A DNA stretch of 64,000 bases, taken from NCBI GenBank assembly GCA_902624635.1, contig CACNYD010000003.1, positions 1 to 64,000 of the forward strand. Reading direction: 5' to 3'. A program made the position numbers and the translations under genes. Below are positions 30,705-39,632 of this stretch, piece after piece. The stretch is from an uncultured Pelagibacteraceae bacterium. Lineage in GTDB: Bacteria; Pseudomonadota; Alphaproteobacteria; Pelagibacterales; Pelagibacteraceae. The notes under the pieces are model-generated. The model searched no databases. It saw nothing but the letters and a program-made list of their open reading frames with translations, and was not told the DNA's origin. Numbering within the stretch: the first letter of the stretch is position 1; each line of letters begins with the position of its first letter.

Positions 30705-30863
30705 TTATTTAATTAGAGATAATAAGAAGTCTTTATAGTAAATAGCATTAACTAAAACAATAATGATTATTGCGGCAAAGACACCATACTTTGCTTTTGG
30801 AAAGGCTACCCCTCTCATTTTACTTGGTCTTAATTCCTCGTTATTTTTGTTTTCTTCTGACAT
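30705..30863 (-). CDS. 52-aa single-TM small protein, not in the supplied ORF track
   Basis: Manual translation: MSEENKNNEELRPSKMRGVAFPKAKYGVFAAIIIIVLVNAIYYKDFLLSLIK*; lies between mgsA and the 76-aa TM protein. Confidence 0.6.
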   Translation of the reverse strand: MSEENKNNEELRPSKMRGVAFPKAKYGVFAAIIIIVLVNAIYYKDFLLSLIK

Positions 30864-30869
30864 AGAATA

Positions 30870-30900
30870 AAAAAATGGGCGCTACATTTCTGCAGCGCCC
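30870..30900 (-). terminator. Rho-independent terminator downstream of the 76-aa protein gene
   Basis: GGGCGCT-N10-AGCGCCC stem; followed on the minus strand by ATTTTTTT. Confidence 0.75.
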
Positions 30901-30915
30901 AAATTTTTGTTTTAA

Positions 30916-31146
30916 TTACCAGTCGGTAATATTGCTTTTATGATCATTTGGACCATGTCTTTTTCTACTCAATCTGTCAAGCTCATCACTTTCAGATTTG
31001 GCAGTCAAAACATGCCAACCAACCCATAAAATTATAGCAAGTATAACAAGTATACCTTCACTAGATCCAGCACCAGGGTAAACAGCACCAACAACTTCTT
31101 CAGCTGGTTTGTTTAGGTGATCAATCCAATTTGTAACTGTCGCCAT
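30916..31146 (-). CDS. 76-aa single-TM small protein downstream of amt
   Basis: GILVILAIILWVGWHVL TM segment; 11 bp from amt. Confidence 0.6.
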   Translation of the reverse strand: MATVTNWIDHLNKPAEEVVGAVYPGAGSSEGILVILAIILWVGWHVLTAKSESDELDRLSRKRHGPNDHKSNITDW

Positions 31147-31157
31147 ATATTACTCCT

Positions 31158-32558
31158 TTACCTAGTTGCGGATGAAACTGCTTTCTCATCAGATTTAGCA
31201 GCCTCCATTATTTCATAGTCTAGTCCAGCTATTTCTACTTCACGTGGGATTCTTAATTTACCCATTCCGTGAAGAACTTTAGCTATGACATAGCCTGGTA
31301 TTAGTCCAAGAACTACGAACATTATTAATGCTCCTAGAAATTGTCCTAATGGGTTAATTGAAGCATATGTTGTTCCATCCCACATAGCACCAACACTGTA
31401 ACCAGATGCCGGGTAACCGTTTAGAACAAAACCACATATTACTAGACCAATAAATCCAGCATAACCATGTACTGCAACAGCACCAACAGCATCATCAATT
31501 TTGAACTTACGTTCAACCCAATAATGTAGTTTATATGATATTACAACACCGATCATACCTATGATCATTGCTTGAATTGGATGATACAAGTCATTTCCAG
31601 CTGAAGCACATATAATTCCCGCAAGTCCACTCGAGTAAGTCCAGAAAGGATCACCTTTTGCAATCCAATAACCGGCTAATAATCCTCCTGATAGTGACAT
31701 CAAGAAGTTAAAAGTGATACCACTAAGTGTAGTAGGGGTCACATATATGTTTGTTGCTGTCCAATAACTTATTCCTTCCATACCGTATTCAGGTCCAAGG
31801 TCAAAGATTGGTATATTACATGCTGCGTAGAATCCCCAGAAGCCAGTATAAATTAGAAATAATCCAATTGTAACTAACCAAGGGTTTCTTGGCCCAATGT
31901 TTCTTGGTTCACCACTTGATGAGAATTTACCAATTCTCGGTCCTAAAACCATTAGAACTCCTAAAGCAAATCCACCCGCAATAGCGTGAATTACACCTGA
32001 TGCGTAGGCATCATGGTATCCTAAAAGTTTTAACATCCATCCATCGAAGTGCCATCCCCAAGCAGCATCTATTACCCAGAAAACAGACCCAATCGCAATT
32101 GCTAAAATACCAAAAGCGAAAGTTGTTATTCTTTCAATAATTGCTCCAGAAACAATGGAAGCAGCTGTCCATGAGAAGAGCAAGAAAGCAGCCCAGAAGA
32201 CACCAGAAATGTGATCTCCTAAATTGATTGCCATCAACTCACTTGTAGCAGTGTACCACGTAGCGCTAAATGCAGAGTCATCTGTAATTAGAGCGGTACT
32301 TTCATTCATAATTGAAGGTGCTAATCCCGGTCCTGTTGGGAAAGCCCAGTAAATCCACCAACCAAATAAAAACCAAGTTACTGTTACCAAAGGTATCAGC
32401 ATCGTGTTTTTCATAAGAGTATGTTGATGGTGTTTGTATCGTGAAGCTCCAACCTCATACATACAGAAACCGACGTGAATTAAAAACATCAGAACCACTG
32501 TCACCCAGTAGTAAAATTCTGTAAATATTTGAGTAAGAGCATCTAATTGATCAACCAT
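31158..32558 (-). CDS. amt: Amt/Mep-family ammonium (or methylammonium) transporter
   Basis: Multi-TM; GGFALGVLMVLGPRIGKF; DDAVGAVAVHGYAGFIGLV. Confidence 0.85.
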   Translation of the reverse strand: MVDQLDALTQIFTEFYYWVTVVLMFLIHVGFCMYEVGASRYKHHQHTLMKNTMLIPLVTVTWFLFGWWIYWAFPTGPGLAPSIMNESTALITDDSAFSATWYTATSELMAINLGDHISGVFWAAFLLFSWTAASIVSGAIIERITTFAFGILAIAIGSVFWVIDAAWGWHFDGWMLKLLGYHDAYASGVIHAIAGGFALGVLMVLGPRIGKFSSSGEPRNIGPRNPWLVTIGLFLIYTGFWGFYAACNIPIFDLGPEYGMEGISYWTATNIYVTPTTLSGITFNFLMSLSGGLLAGYWIAKGDPFWTYSSGLAGIICASAGNDLYHPIQAMIIGMIGVVISYKLHYWVERKFKIDDAVGAVAVHGYAGFIGLVICGFVLNGYPASGYSVGAMWDGTTYASINPLGQFLGALIMFVVLGLIPGYVIAKVLHGMGKLRIPREVEIAGLDYEIMEAAKSDEKAVSSATR

Positions 32559-32683
32559 ATTCTCTCTCCATATTAGTTTTGAAAAAGCCTATAAAATTTT
32601 GAAAGAAGAGACAAATAAAAGAATGATAAAAAACGTAGTAACGACGTAAAAATTTAAATTAAAATCAACTATTGATTGTGTAA

Positions 32684-33094
32684 TTAAAATTTTAGATAAG
32701 CTTTTTTCAAATCAACAAGAGGATGTTTGGGGGACATTTGAAACTTAACTAATAGCTCTCTAGCAATCATATCTCTATCTTGTTGATTATTTGGTAATTT
32801 GATTGTTTTAGGAATAGTAACCCAGCCATTAGCATTTCTGCAAAAAACTGCTGGTCTATCCTCCTCATAACCCATATGAACATCTTCTAACCAATTCAAA
32901 TCATCCCATCCCATTGCTTCAATATATTTTTTTAAAAACGGAGTAAGCTTTGTATAGTCTGGCAAAAGATTTACGTCATATCGATAACCAATTGACTGAC
33001 CAATCATTTTTTCTCTGGCCGTTTCTTTCTTTTTACCTAATTGACCTTTGATCTCTTTAACTTTAACTAGCGTTTTACCTTTTTTCTTTACCAT
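32684..33094 (-). CDS. Conserved 136-aa protein in the set 2 glutamate-synthase-like operon
   Basis: IGYRYDVNLLPDYTKLTPFLKKYIEAMGWDDLNWLEDVHMGYEEDRPAVFCRNANGWVTIPK; same strand and tightly linked. Confidence 0.6.
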   Translation of the reverse strand: MVKKKGKTLVKVKEIKGQLGKKKETAREKMIGQSIGYRYDVNLLPDYTKLTPFLKKYIEAMGWDDLNWLEDVHMGYEEDRPAVFCRNANGWVTIPKTIKLPNNQQDRDMIARELLVKFQMSPKHPLVDLKKAYLKF

Positions 33095-33102
33095 ATTAAA
33101 AA

Positions 33103-34521
33103 TTATATTTTGTGATAGTTATCAACTCCAACAGTATAATTTGTTCCAGCTAATGGCACTTTTGCTAATGCTGAAGCTTCCGAAGTAAGCGCAGCTAAAT
33201 CTTCAGGCTCTAAAGAGTGAATGTTAGTTTTTCCACAAGCTCTTGCTAGCAATTGTGCTTCAAGCGTCATTGAGTGAAGATAATTATAAACTCTTATTGC
33301 AGCATCATCAGGATTTAATCTTGCTCTAAGTTTTGGATCTTGTGTTGCAACACCTACAGGACATCTACCTGTATGGCAGTGATAACATTCTCCAGCTTTA
33401 ACTCCCATTTCTTTTTCAAAATTTGCTTCTGGTATGTCTTTATTACAATTTAAAGCAATCATAGAACCAGTTCCAATAGCAATTGCATCTGCACCTAATG
33501 CAAGAGCTTTTGCCATATCTGCTCCATCTCTTACACCACCAGCATAAATTAATGTTACTTTTCCAGTTTTTCCAACATCATCAATTGCTCTTCTTGCCTC
33601 TCTTATAGCTGCTATTCCAGGAATACCTGTATTTGCAGCAGCAATGTGTGGGCCTGCACCTGTTGATCCTTCCATACCATCTAAATAAATTGAGTCTGGA
33701 TCACACTTTGCAGCCATTCGTACATCATCATAAACTTTTGAAGCCCCTAGTTTTAATTGAATTGGAACTTTATTTTTTGTTAGTTGTCTTAATTCCTCAA
33801 CTTTTAAAGCTAAATCATCTGGACCTAGCCAATCGGGATGTCTCGCAGGAGATCGTTGGTCAATACCAGATGGTAATGATCTCATTTCTGCTACTTGATC
33901 TGTAACTTTTTGACCCATTAAATGTCCACCCATACCTACTTTTTGACCTTGCCCAATAAAAACTTCTATCCCATCTGCTAATTGTGCATGGTGTGGGTTA
34001 AACCCGTATCTTGATTGAATACATTGATAGAACCATTTTTCAGAATATCTTCTCTCATCTGGGATCATGCCACCTTCACCAGAACAGGTAGCACTTCCTG
34101 CCATTGTAGCTCCACGTGCTAGAGCAGTTTTTGCTTCATAAGATAATGCTCCAAAACTCATTCCAGTGATATATACAGGAATATCTAATTCAATTGGGTT
34201 TTCACATCGTGGCCCAATTACAGTTTTAGTTTCACACTTTTCTCTATAACCTTCGATTACAAATCTTGTTAAAGTTCCAGGAAGAAAAACAAGATCATCA
34301 AAAGTTGGAATTTTTTTCATCAGCGCCATTCCACGCATTCTGTATCTTCCCAACTGTGATTTAATATGAATATCGTCTATAACTTCAGGTGTAAAAATTG
34401 CGTTATGGCCAAGTAAACTTTTGTTTCTTCCGCCATTGTTGTTTAAGTGAACATCAGCTTTACCACCGACATTTGCTTTTAGTTTACCGTTACTCTTTTT
34501 TTTCTTTTTTTTCTTAGCCAT
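33103..34521 (-). CDS. FMN-binding glutamate-synthase-domain protein, MgsC/GlxD-like (set 2), Fe-S cysteine motif present
   Basis: VYITGMSFGALSYEAKTALARGA, GECYHCHTGRCPVGVATQDP. Confidence 0.78.
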   Translation of the reverse strand: MAKKKKKKKSNGKLKANVGGKADVHLNNNGGRNKSLLGHNAIFTPEVIDDIHIKSQLGRYRMRGMALMKKIPTFDDLVFLPGTLTRFVIEGYREKCETKTVIGPRCENPIELDIPVYITGMSFGALSYEAKTALARGATMAGSATCSGEGGMIPDERRYSEKWFYQCIQSRYGFNPHHAQLADGIEVFIGQGQKVGMGGHLMGQKVTDQVAEMRSLPSGIDQRSPARHPDWLGPDDLALKVEELRQLTKNKVPIQLKLGASKVYDDVRMAAKCDPDSIYLDGMEGSTGAGPHIAAANTGIPGIAAIREARRAIDDVGKTGKVTLIYAGGVRDGADMAKALALGADAIAIGTGSMIALNCNKDIPEANFEKEMGVKAGECYHCHTGRCPVGVATQDPKLRARLNPDDAAIRVYNYLHSMTLEAQLLARACGKTNIHSLEPEDLAALTSEASALAKVPLAGTNYTVGVDNYHKI

Positions 34522-35375
34522 TAAATTGCTCCTTTTTTCTCTGTAGGTTCTAAGTTATCATAATTCCATAGTTTTTTCCCTGCGACTACTTTTGTCATCT
34601 TGCTAACATCAAAGTTTGCTCCAATTTCTGCAACTTTTAACTTTCTTTTTAACCAATCCTGATCGCTTTTTGTCAATTCTGAGGGAACAGCGTCACTTCC
34701 ATATGATCCAATTTCACCACCAATGAAAATTGTGCCATCATACATAGAATCACCTAAGTTAATTCCAACATCACCTAAAATTATTATTCTACCTCTTTGC
34801 ATCATGAATCCCGTAAAGGCTCCTGCATCACCACCAATTATGATCGTTCCACCTTTCATATCGATACCTGTTCTAGCTCCAACACTTCCTTTACAAATCA
34901 GATCACCACCTCTTATAGCTGCTCCAAAACATGATCCCGCATTTTTTTCTATAACAACTTTACCAGCCATTAGGTTTTCTGCACACGACCATCCAACTCT
35001 TCCATTAATTCTTACTACAGGTCCATCACAAGACCCTATTCCAAAATATCCTAAACTTCCCTCAAAAATTAAATTTAATTTGTTTAGTATTCCTACTCCC
35101 AAACTATGTTTTCCTTGAGGGTTCTTTATTACTATTGTTCCGTAACCTTCACTCATTAATCCATCAATTTTTTTATTTGCCTCAGCTGCGGTCATGTCCT
35201 TAACATCAAGGTCAGTTCTTTTATTAAAATCGACATCGTAGGTTCCAAAGTAATAAAAATTTTCAGCTTCATCTGGATTAAAAAACTTTTGCTGTGTTCT
35301 TCCAGTTAGAACTTCACTGTGCATACCCATTTCTTGGGCTTTAGTTTTTTTAGTTACATTTTTTAAATTTGCCAT
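34521..35375 (-). CDS. GXGXG glutamate-synthase-like domain, MgsB/GlxC-like (set 2)
   Basis: GRVGWSCAENLMAGKVVIEKNAGSCFGAAIRGGDL beta-helix repeats. Confidence 0.78.
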   Translation of the reverse strand: MANLKNVTKKTKAQEMGMHSEVLTGRTQQKFFNPDEAENFYYFGTYDVDFNKRTDLDVKDMTAAEANKKIDGLMSEGYGTIVIKNPQGKHSLGVGILNKLNLIFEGSLGYFGIGSCDGPVVRINGRVGWSCAENLMAGKVVIEKNAGSCFGAAIRGGDLICKGSVGARTGIDMKGGTIIIGGDAGAFTGFMMQRGRIIILGDVGINLGDSMYDGTIFIGGEIGSYGSDAVPSELTKSDQDWLKRKLKVAEIGANFDVSKMTKVVAGKKLWNYDNLEPTEKKGAI

Positions 35376-36307
35376 ACTTTAACTTCTCCATCGAAAGGAT
35401 CATAAGTGTCTATTTCTTGGGGCAAAACAGATCTGATTGCTATCTCTTCCGAACCCATAGCAACTAAATCATCAGATTCGTATAGGACCAAAGGTTTTGC
35501 CGCCATTGTATCTTTGGCCATGCCCAAAGAATTTTTTGTTGCCACGAAATATGTAAAGACTCCATCAAGACCAGAAAGAGACTCTTTCATACCTTCCTCT
35601 AAAGTTGCTCCACTTCTCATTTTTTCTGCTAAATAAACCGCAATTAATTCTGAGTCGCACTCAGACATAAATCTCATACCTTTATTTTCCAAAACTCTTC
35701 TATTGTTCCAATAATTTGTTAATTGACCATTATGAACAACAGAAACGTCGCTAAAAGGATACCCCCAAAAAGGGTGAGCAGATTTAATATCTACCCCAGA
35801 CTCTGTAGCCATTCGAGCATGGCCTATAGCGTGTGTTCCAACTAATTTATCTAAATTATATCTTTCACAAACCATTTTAGCATTTCCTAAATCTTTAATT
35901 ACTTCTAAAGATTTACCCATTGATAAAATCTCAACACCAGGAATGCTCTCAATTTTTTGAGAAAATTCTAATAAGTCTTTTTTATCATATTCGATTTCGT
36001 ATCTTAATGAATAAGGAAGTGTTCGTTCCTCTTTTACAATTTTTGCACCAAGTTCTTTAATGCAATCATCAACAACTTTTTTTCTTTCATCATAAACAGA
36101 TACATCTTCAGCTACTGAAGAACTACCTTCACCAACATTTTCACCTATTTTAATTCTTGCAATAAAATTTTTACCATCAGTGTCTCCATACAAAGCGTAA
36201 CCTGTTGAATCTTCACCTCTATGTTTCAAGGCTTGCAGCATACCTTGCAATTCAGAACCAACGTTTGAAGATTTGTTTCTATGTATTAGACCCGCAATTC
36301 CGCACAT
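35363..36307 (-). CDS. Class II glutamine amidotransferase, MgsA/GlxB-like (set 2)
   Basis: MCGIAGLIHR, ALKHRGEDSTGYA, IGHARMATES. Confidence 0.8.
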   Translation of the reverse strand: MCGIAGLIHRNKSSNVGSELQGMLQALKHRGEDSTGYALYGDTDGKNFIARIKIGENVGEGSSSVAEDVSVYDERKKVVDDCIKELGAKIVKEERTLPYSLRYEIEYDKKDLLEFSQKIESIPGVEILSMGKSLEVIKDLGNAKMVCERYNLDKLVGTHAIGHARMATESGVDIKSAHPFWGYPFSDVSVVHNGQLTNYWNNRRVLENKGMRFMSECDSELIAVYLAEKMRSGATLEEGMKESLSGLDGVFTYFVATKNSLGMAKDTMAAKPLVLYESDDLVAMGSEEIAIRSVLPQEIDTYDPFDGEVKVWQI

Positions 36308-36336
36308 AAATCTTGCCTCTCTATATATTTAAATTC

Positions 36337-37818
36337 CTATGGTAAACAATCAAGATAAGTATCGAGATCCCATTGAGTTGTCGCTCCGAGAAATCTTTCC
36401 CACTCATCATTCTTATACCAATGAAATACCTTATACATCTCATCTGGCATAGCAGATTTTATTACTTCATCCTCAGCTAATCTTTCTAAAGCCTCACCTA
36501 GACTTAAAGGAAGTTTTTTTACATCTTTACCAGCTTTCTGAGCTTCATAAATGTTTCTTGACTCTGGAGCTGCAGGCTTCATCTTGTTTGAAATACCTTC
36601 ATCACATGCTTTTAATAAAGCCGCACCTAAAAGATAAGGATTGTGCATTGAGTCAACTGATCTGTACTCAAATCTTCCAGGAGCTGAAACTCTTAAACCA
36701 CAAGTTCTATTTTGATATCCCCAATCTGCATAGACTGGCGCCCAAAAGCCTTGATCCCATAATCTTCTATACGAGTTTACAGTGGATGAGCCTAATGCTG
36801 TTAAAGCTGGCAAGTGTTTCATAATACCAGCTATTGATTGTAAACCAATTTTTCCAGGTAATTGCATGTCTTTTGTATCAGGCATGAAAGTGTTTGTTCC
36901 ACCAGACACATAACTAAAAACTTCTTCTACTCCAGGTAAAGTTTTATGACCAAGTTTATTGACAGATACTTTTCCGCCTTTCCATAAAGACATATTTGTA
37001 TGACAACCACTAGCAGAAACTCCCATAAATGGTTTTGTCATAAAACATGCTATTAAATTATGTTCCCTCGCAACCTGAGCACAAATTTGTCTGTAAGTTG
37101 ATAATCTATCAGCATTTCTTAGGACATTATCAAAAGTCCAGTTTAGCTCTAATTGACCAGGAGCATCCTCGTGATCTCCTTGAATCATATCTAAACCCAT
37201 AGCATTTGCGTACTCAATAACTTTCATAAATACAGGTCTTAAGGACTCGAACTGATCAATATGATAACAAAATGGTTTTGAAAATCCTTTTCCAGTCGGT
37301 GTTCCATCTGGATTTTTTGTAAGCCACATCATTTCAGGCTCTGTTCCAACTCTTAATTCTAAGCCATGTTTATCTTTAAATTCGTCCATAAAAATTCTCA
37401 AATTTCCTCTACAATCAGAGGTTAAATGACCACCTGGATTTTCTCTTTCTTCTCGATTTCTAAAACATGTACAAAAAACTCTTCCAATTCTTTTATCCCA
37501 AGGAAGTTGAACAAAAGTTTCTGGATCAGGGATACCCACGAGCTCCATTGCTTCAGGTCCATATCCAATATAATTATTGTGTCTGTCTAAAAATAAATTA
37601 GCTGTAGATCCATAAACCAACTGAAAACCTTTTTCTGCAGTTCTTTCCCAATGATCTGCGGGAATACCCTTACCAACTACTCTTCCTGTTACTGAAATAA
37701 ATTGAAAATAAATATAAGTTATTCCTAATTCCTTTATCTTTTCTCTAACTCTTTTTATTAATTTATCTCTACCTGGTTGGTTTACGTGTTTTTCTAGATC
37801 GGTCATGTCTCCCCTCAA
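36337..37818 (-). CDS. Glutamine synthetase-like protein (set 2)
   Basis: GTEPEMMW, QGDHEDAPGQLELNW, GVSASGCHTNMSLWKGG, NSYRRLW. Confidence 0.8.
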   Translation of the reverse strand: MRGDMTDLEKHVNQPGRDKLIKRVREKIKELGITYIYFQFISVTGRVVGKGIPADHWERTAEKGFQLVYGSTANLFLDRHNNYIGYGPEAMELVGIPDPETFVQLPWDKRIGRVFCTCFRNREERENPGGHLTSDCRGNLRIFMDEFKDKHGLELRVGTEPEMMWLTKNPDGTPTGKGFSKPFCYHIDQFESLRPVFMKVIEYANAMGLDMIQGDHEDAPGQLELNWTFDNVLRNADRLSTYRQICAQVAREHNLIACFMTKPFMGVSASGCHTNMSLWKGGKVSVNKLGHKTLPGVEEVFSYVSGGTNTFMPDTKDMQLPGKIGLQSIAGIMKHLPALTALGSSTVNSYRRLWDQGFWAPVYADWGYQNRTCGLRVSAPGRFEYRSVDSMHNPYLLGAALLKACDEGISNKMKPAAPESRNIYEAQKAGKDVKKLPLSLGEALERLAEDEVIKSAMPDEMYKVFHWYKNDEWERFLGATTQWDLDTYLDCLP

Positions 37819-37875
37819 TGTATTATAATTTATTCAAGCGTAACTGAAAAATTTATTAGTGTCTAGGCTTGAAGT

Positions 37876-39207
37876 TTAGCTCCAAGGAAAAGGACTGTTC
37901 GAAGTAGGGTGAAGTTCACCCTTCTCGTAACGGTTGAATCTAAACGGTTTTAATAAATCACTTTCAGTTCCAAGAATTTCTTTTGCTACAAGTTCTCCAA
38001 CACCAATCATTTTATAGCCATGGTTAGCATCGGCAATCATGTATACGTTTTCAAAAAATCTATCAAAGATTGGAAAAGAATCTGGTGTCATACACCCAAG
38101 GCCACCTGATGGACCTTTTCTATACAAGTCAGATTTTCCTTCAAATCTTTTTTGGCAATGTGCTAGGGCAGAGCACCACATTTCACTAAATGCATCAGTA
38201 GTTTGATATTCTGGAGACTCAATTCCATAAGGATCAACATTCACCTGATCAAAATGTTTTTTAACAATGTAAGGTGATGTTCCTCCTTGAACTCCCAAAC
38301 CATCAATATCAGGCTTATAATAAATTCCCCAAATTTTATCTGTGATTAATTTTTTTGTTTTATCTGAATACAATGGTGCAGTTGAGTCTACATGAACTAC
38401 AGGCGGCTGTTTTCCGTCATTTGTTTTCAAGAAATCTGGATCAACGCCAATAACACCTTCTTGAAGCATCCAATAAGTCCACATGTCAGTTACATGCATT
38501 TTACCATCTTTGCCTTTAATATTTGCTGTTTTAGGTAATTCCAACATATTCCAGAAATCTCTAGCCCATGGTCCTGCTCCGATTACTACTTGTTCACAAT
38601 CGATTGTACCTTTATTAGTTTCAACTCCTGTAACCGCTTTACTATTGCTTCCTCTTTTAAATCCTGTAACTTTTACACCTTTCATTACTTGAACGCCATT
38701 AGAAGTAGATTTATTTTCTAAAGCTTTAATAGAGTCCTTATTAAAAGCATATCCACCTTTTTTTTCATGAAGGATTGAAGTAATCCCTTGAGCTTGCCAG
38801 TCATCAAACATGCCTTTCATATATTTCATACAATCTTTTTCACCTTCTATAAAATCAGACTCATATCCAATTGCTTTTTGTTGTTCATAAATAGTTGCAA
38901 CGTCTTCATGCATAACTTCTGGTGAAATTTGTAAATAACCTACAGGATTATATTTAAATGCTTTTGGATCACTTTCCCAAACGGAGACTGAGTGAGCCAT
39001 CAATTCTCTCATTGCTGGTTGAAAATAATTATTTCTAACTACTCCACATGCAATTCCACTTGCTCCAGCGGCAGTATCTTTTTTCTCGAGAACAATAATA
39101 TCTCCTGGATTTTTATAAGTTTCAGATAATTTCCAAGCAGTGCTTAAACCGTGGATACCTCCACCGATTATTACTACTTTTGCTTTTGTCGGTAATGACA
39201 TATACAA
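37876..39207 (-). CDS. FAD-dependent oxidoreductase, DadA/SoxB (DAO) family
   Basis: VVIIGGGIHGLSTAWKLSE dinucleotide motif; GVVRNNYFQPAMRELM. Confidence 0.8.
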   Translation of the reverse strand: MYMSLPTKAKVVIIGGGIHGLSTAWKLSETYKNPGDIIVLEKKDTAAGASGIACGVVRNNYFQPAMRELMAHSVSVWESDPKAFKYNPVGYLQISPEVMHEDVATIYEQQKAIGYESDFIEGEKDCMKYMKGMFDDWQAQGITSILHEKKGGYAFNKDSIKALENKSTSNGVQVMKGVKVTGFKRGSNSKAVTGVETNKGTIDCEQVVIGAGPWARDFWNMLELPKTANIKGKDGKMHVTDMWTYWMLQEGVIGVDPDFLKTNDGKQPPVVHVDSTAPLYSDKTKKLITDKIWGIYYKPDIDGLGVQGGTSPYIVKKHFDQVNVDPYGIESPEYQTTDAFSEMWCSALAHCQKRFEGKSDLYRKGPSGGLGCMTPDSFPIFDRFFENVYMIADANHGYKMIGVGELVAKEILGTESDLLKPFRFNRYEKGELHPTSNSPFPWS

Positions 39208-39281
39208 ACTTTATTTTTCGTGCGACTTAAATATATAGTTTTTTATATATATAAAAAATATAAGTAAAACTTGTACAAATA

Positions 39282-39632
39282 TTAAAAACTCAGATGTTTT
39301 AGTGTTTCTATATAATTATTAAACTCGTCAATAAAACTCTCACTTGGTTTAATGTGCTTTTTTCTTTGATCATTTGAGGTTTTTTCTAAAAAGAAAAAAC
39401 CTTTTTCACAAGCTTCATTTATCATCAAAGCTGACTTTGGACGTGAAGTTTTAAATAGTTTAGTTTTAAGTTCCTCAACAGTAAGATTTTCCTCATATTT
39501 ATAAGCATGCATCACTAAAAGCATCATATGATAATGTGAAGGCGATTTTCTAAAAAAATAATTACTAGAAGTATGAGAAAGTTTCATTTGATCTTCCCAA
39601 AATTCTAGTAAATCCTTCGCTGATTTTGGCAT
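39282..39632 (-). CDS. Small winged-helix/MarR-like putative regulator adjacent to tdm-like gene
   Basis: YHMMLLVMHAYKYEENLTVEELKTKLFKTSRPKSALMINEACEKGFFFLEKTSNDQRKKHIKPS resembles wHTH. Confidence 0.5.
   Translation of the reverse strand: MPKSAKDLLEFWEDQMKLSHTSSNYFFRKSPSHYHMMLLVMHAYKYEENLTVEELKTKLFKTSRPKSALMINEACEKGFFFLEKTSNDQRKKHIKPSESFIDEFNNYIETLKHLSF

Noticed and set aside
32559-32683. Riboswitch ahead of amt or other island genes
   Set aside because: No match I can recognise to glycine, SAM-V or glutamine riboswitch cores; a covariance-model scan (Infernal/Rfam) would be decisive.
33633-33905. 90-aa plus-strand ORF opposite set 2 FMN subunit
   Set aside because: His/Leu-rich shadow translation, no independent support.
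34723-35118. 131-aa plus-strand ORF antisense to the set 2 GXGXG gene
   Set aside because: Composition is a reverse-complement shadow of a strongly supported CDS (Pro/Ile/Ser-rich), with no domain or ribosome site.
37833-37873. TTCAAGC ... GCTTGAA inverted repeat near the set 2 GS / FAD oxidoreductase junction
   Set aside because: 7-bp arms, 27-nt spacer, and part falls near coding sequence; plausible by chance.
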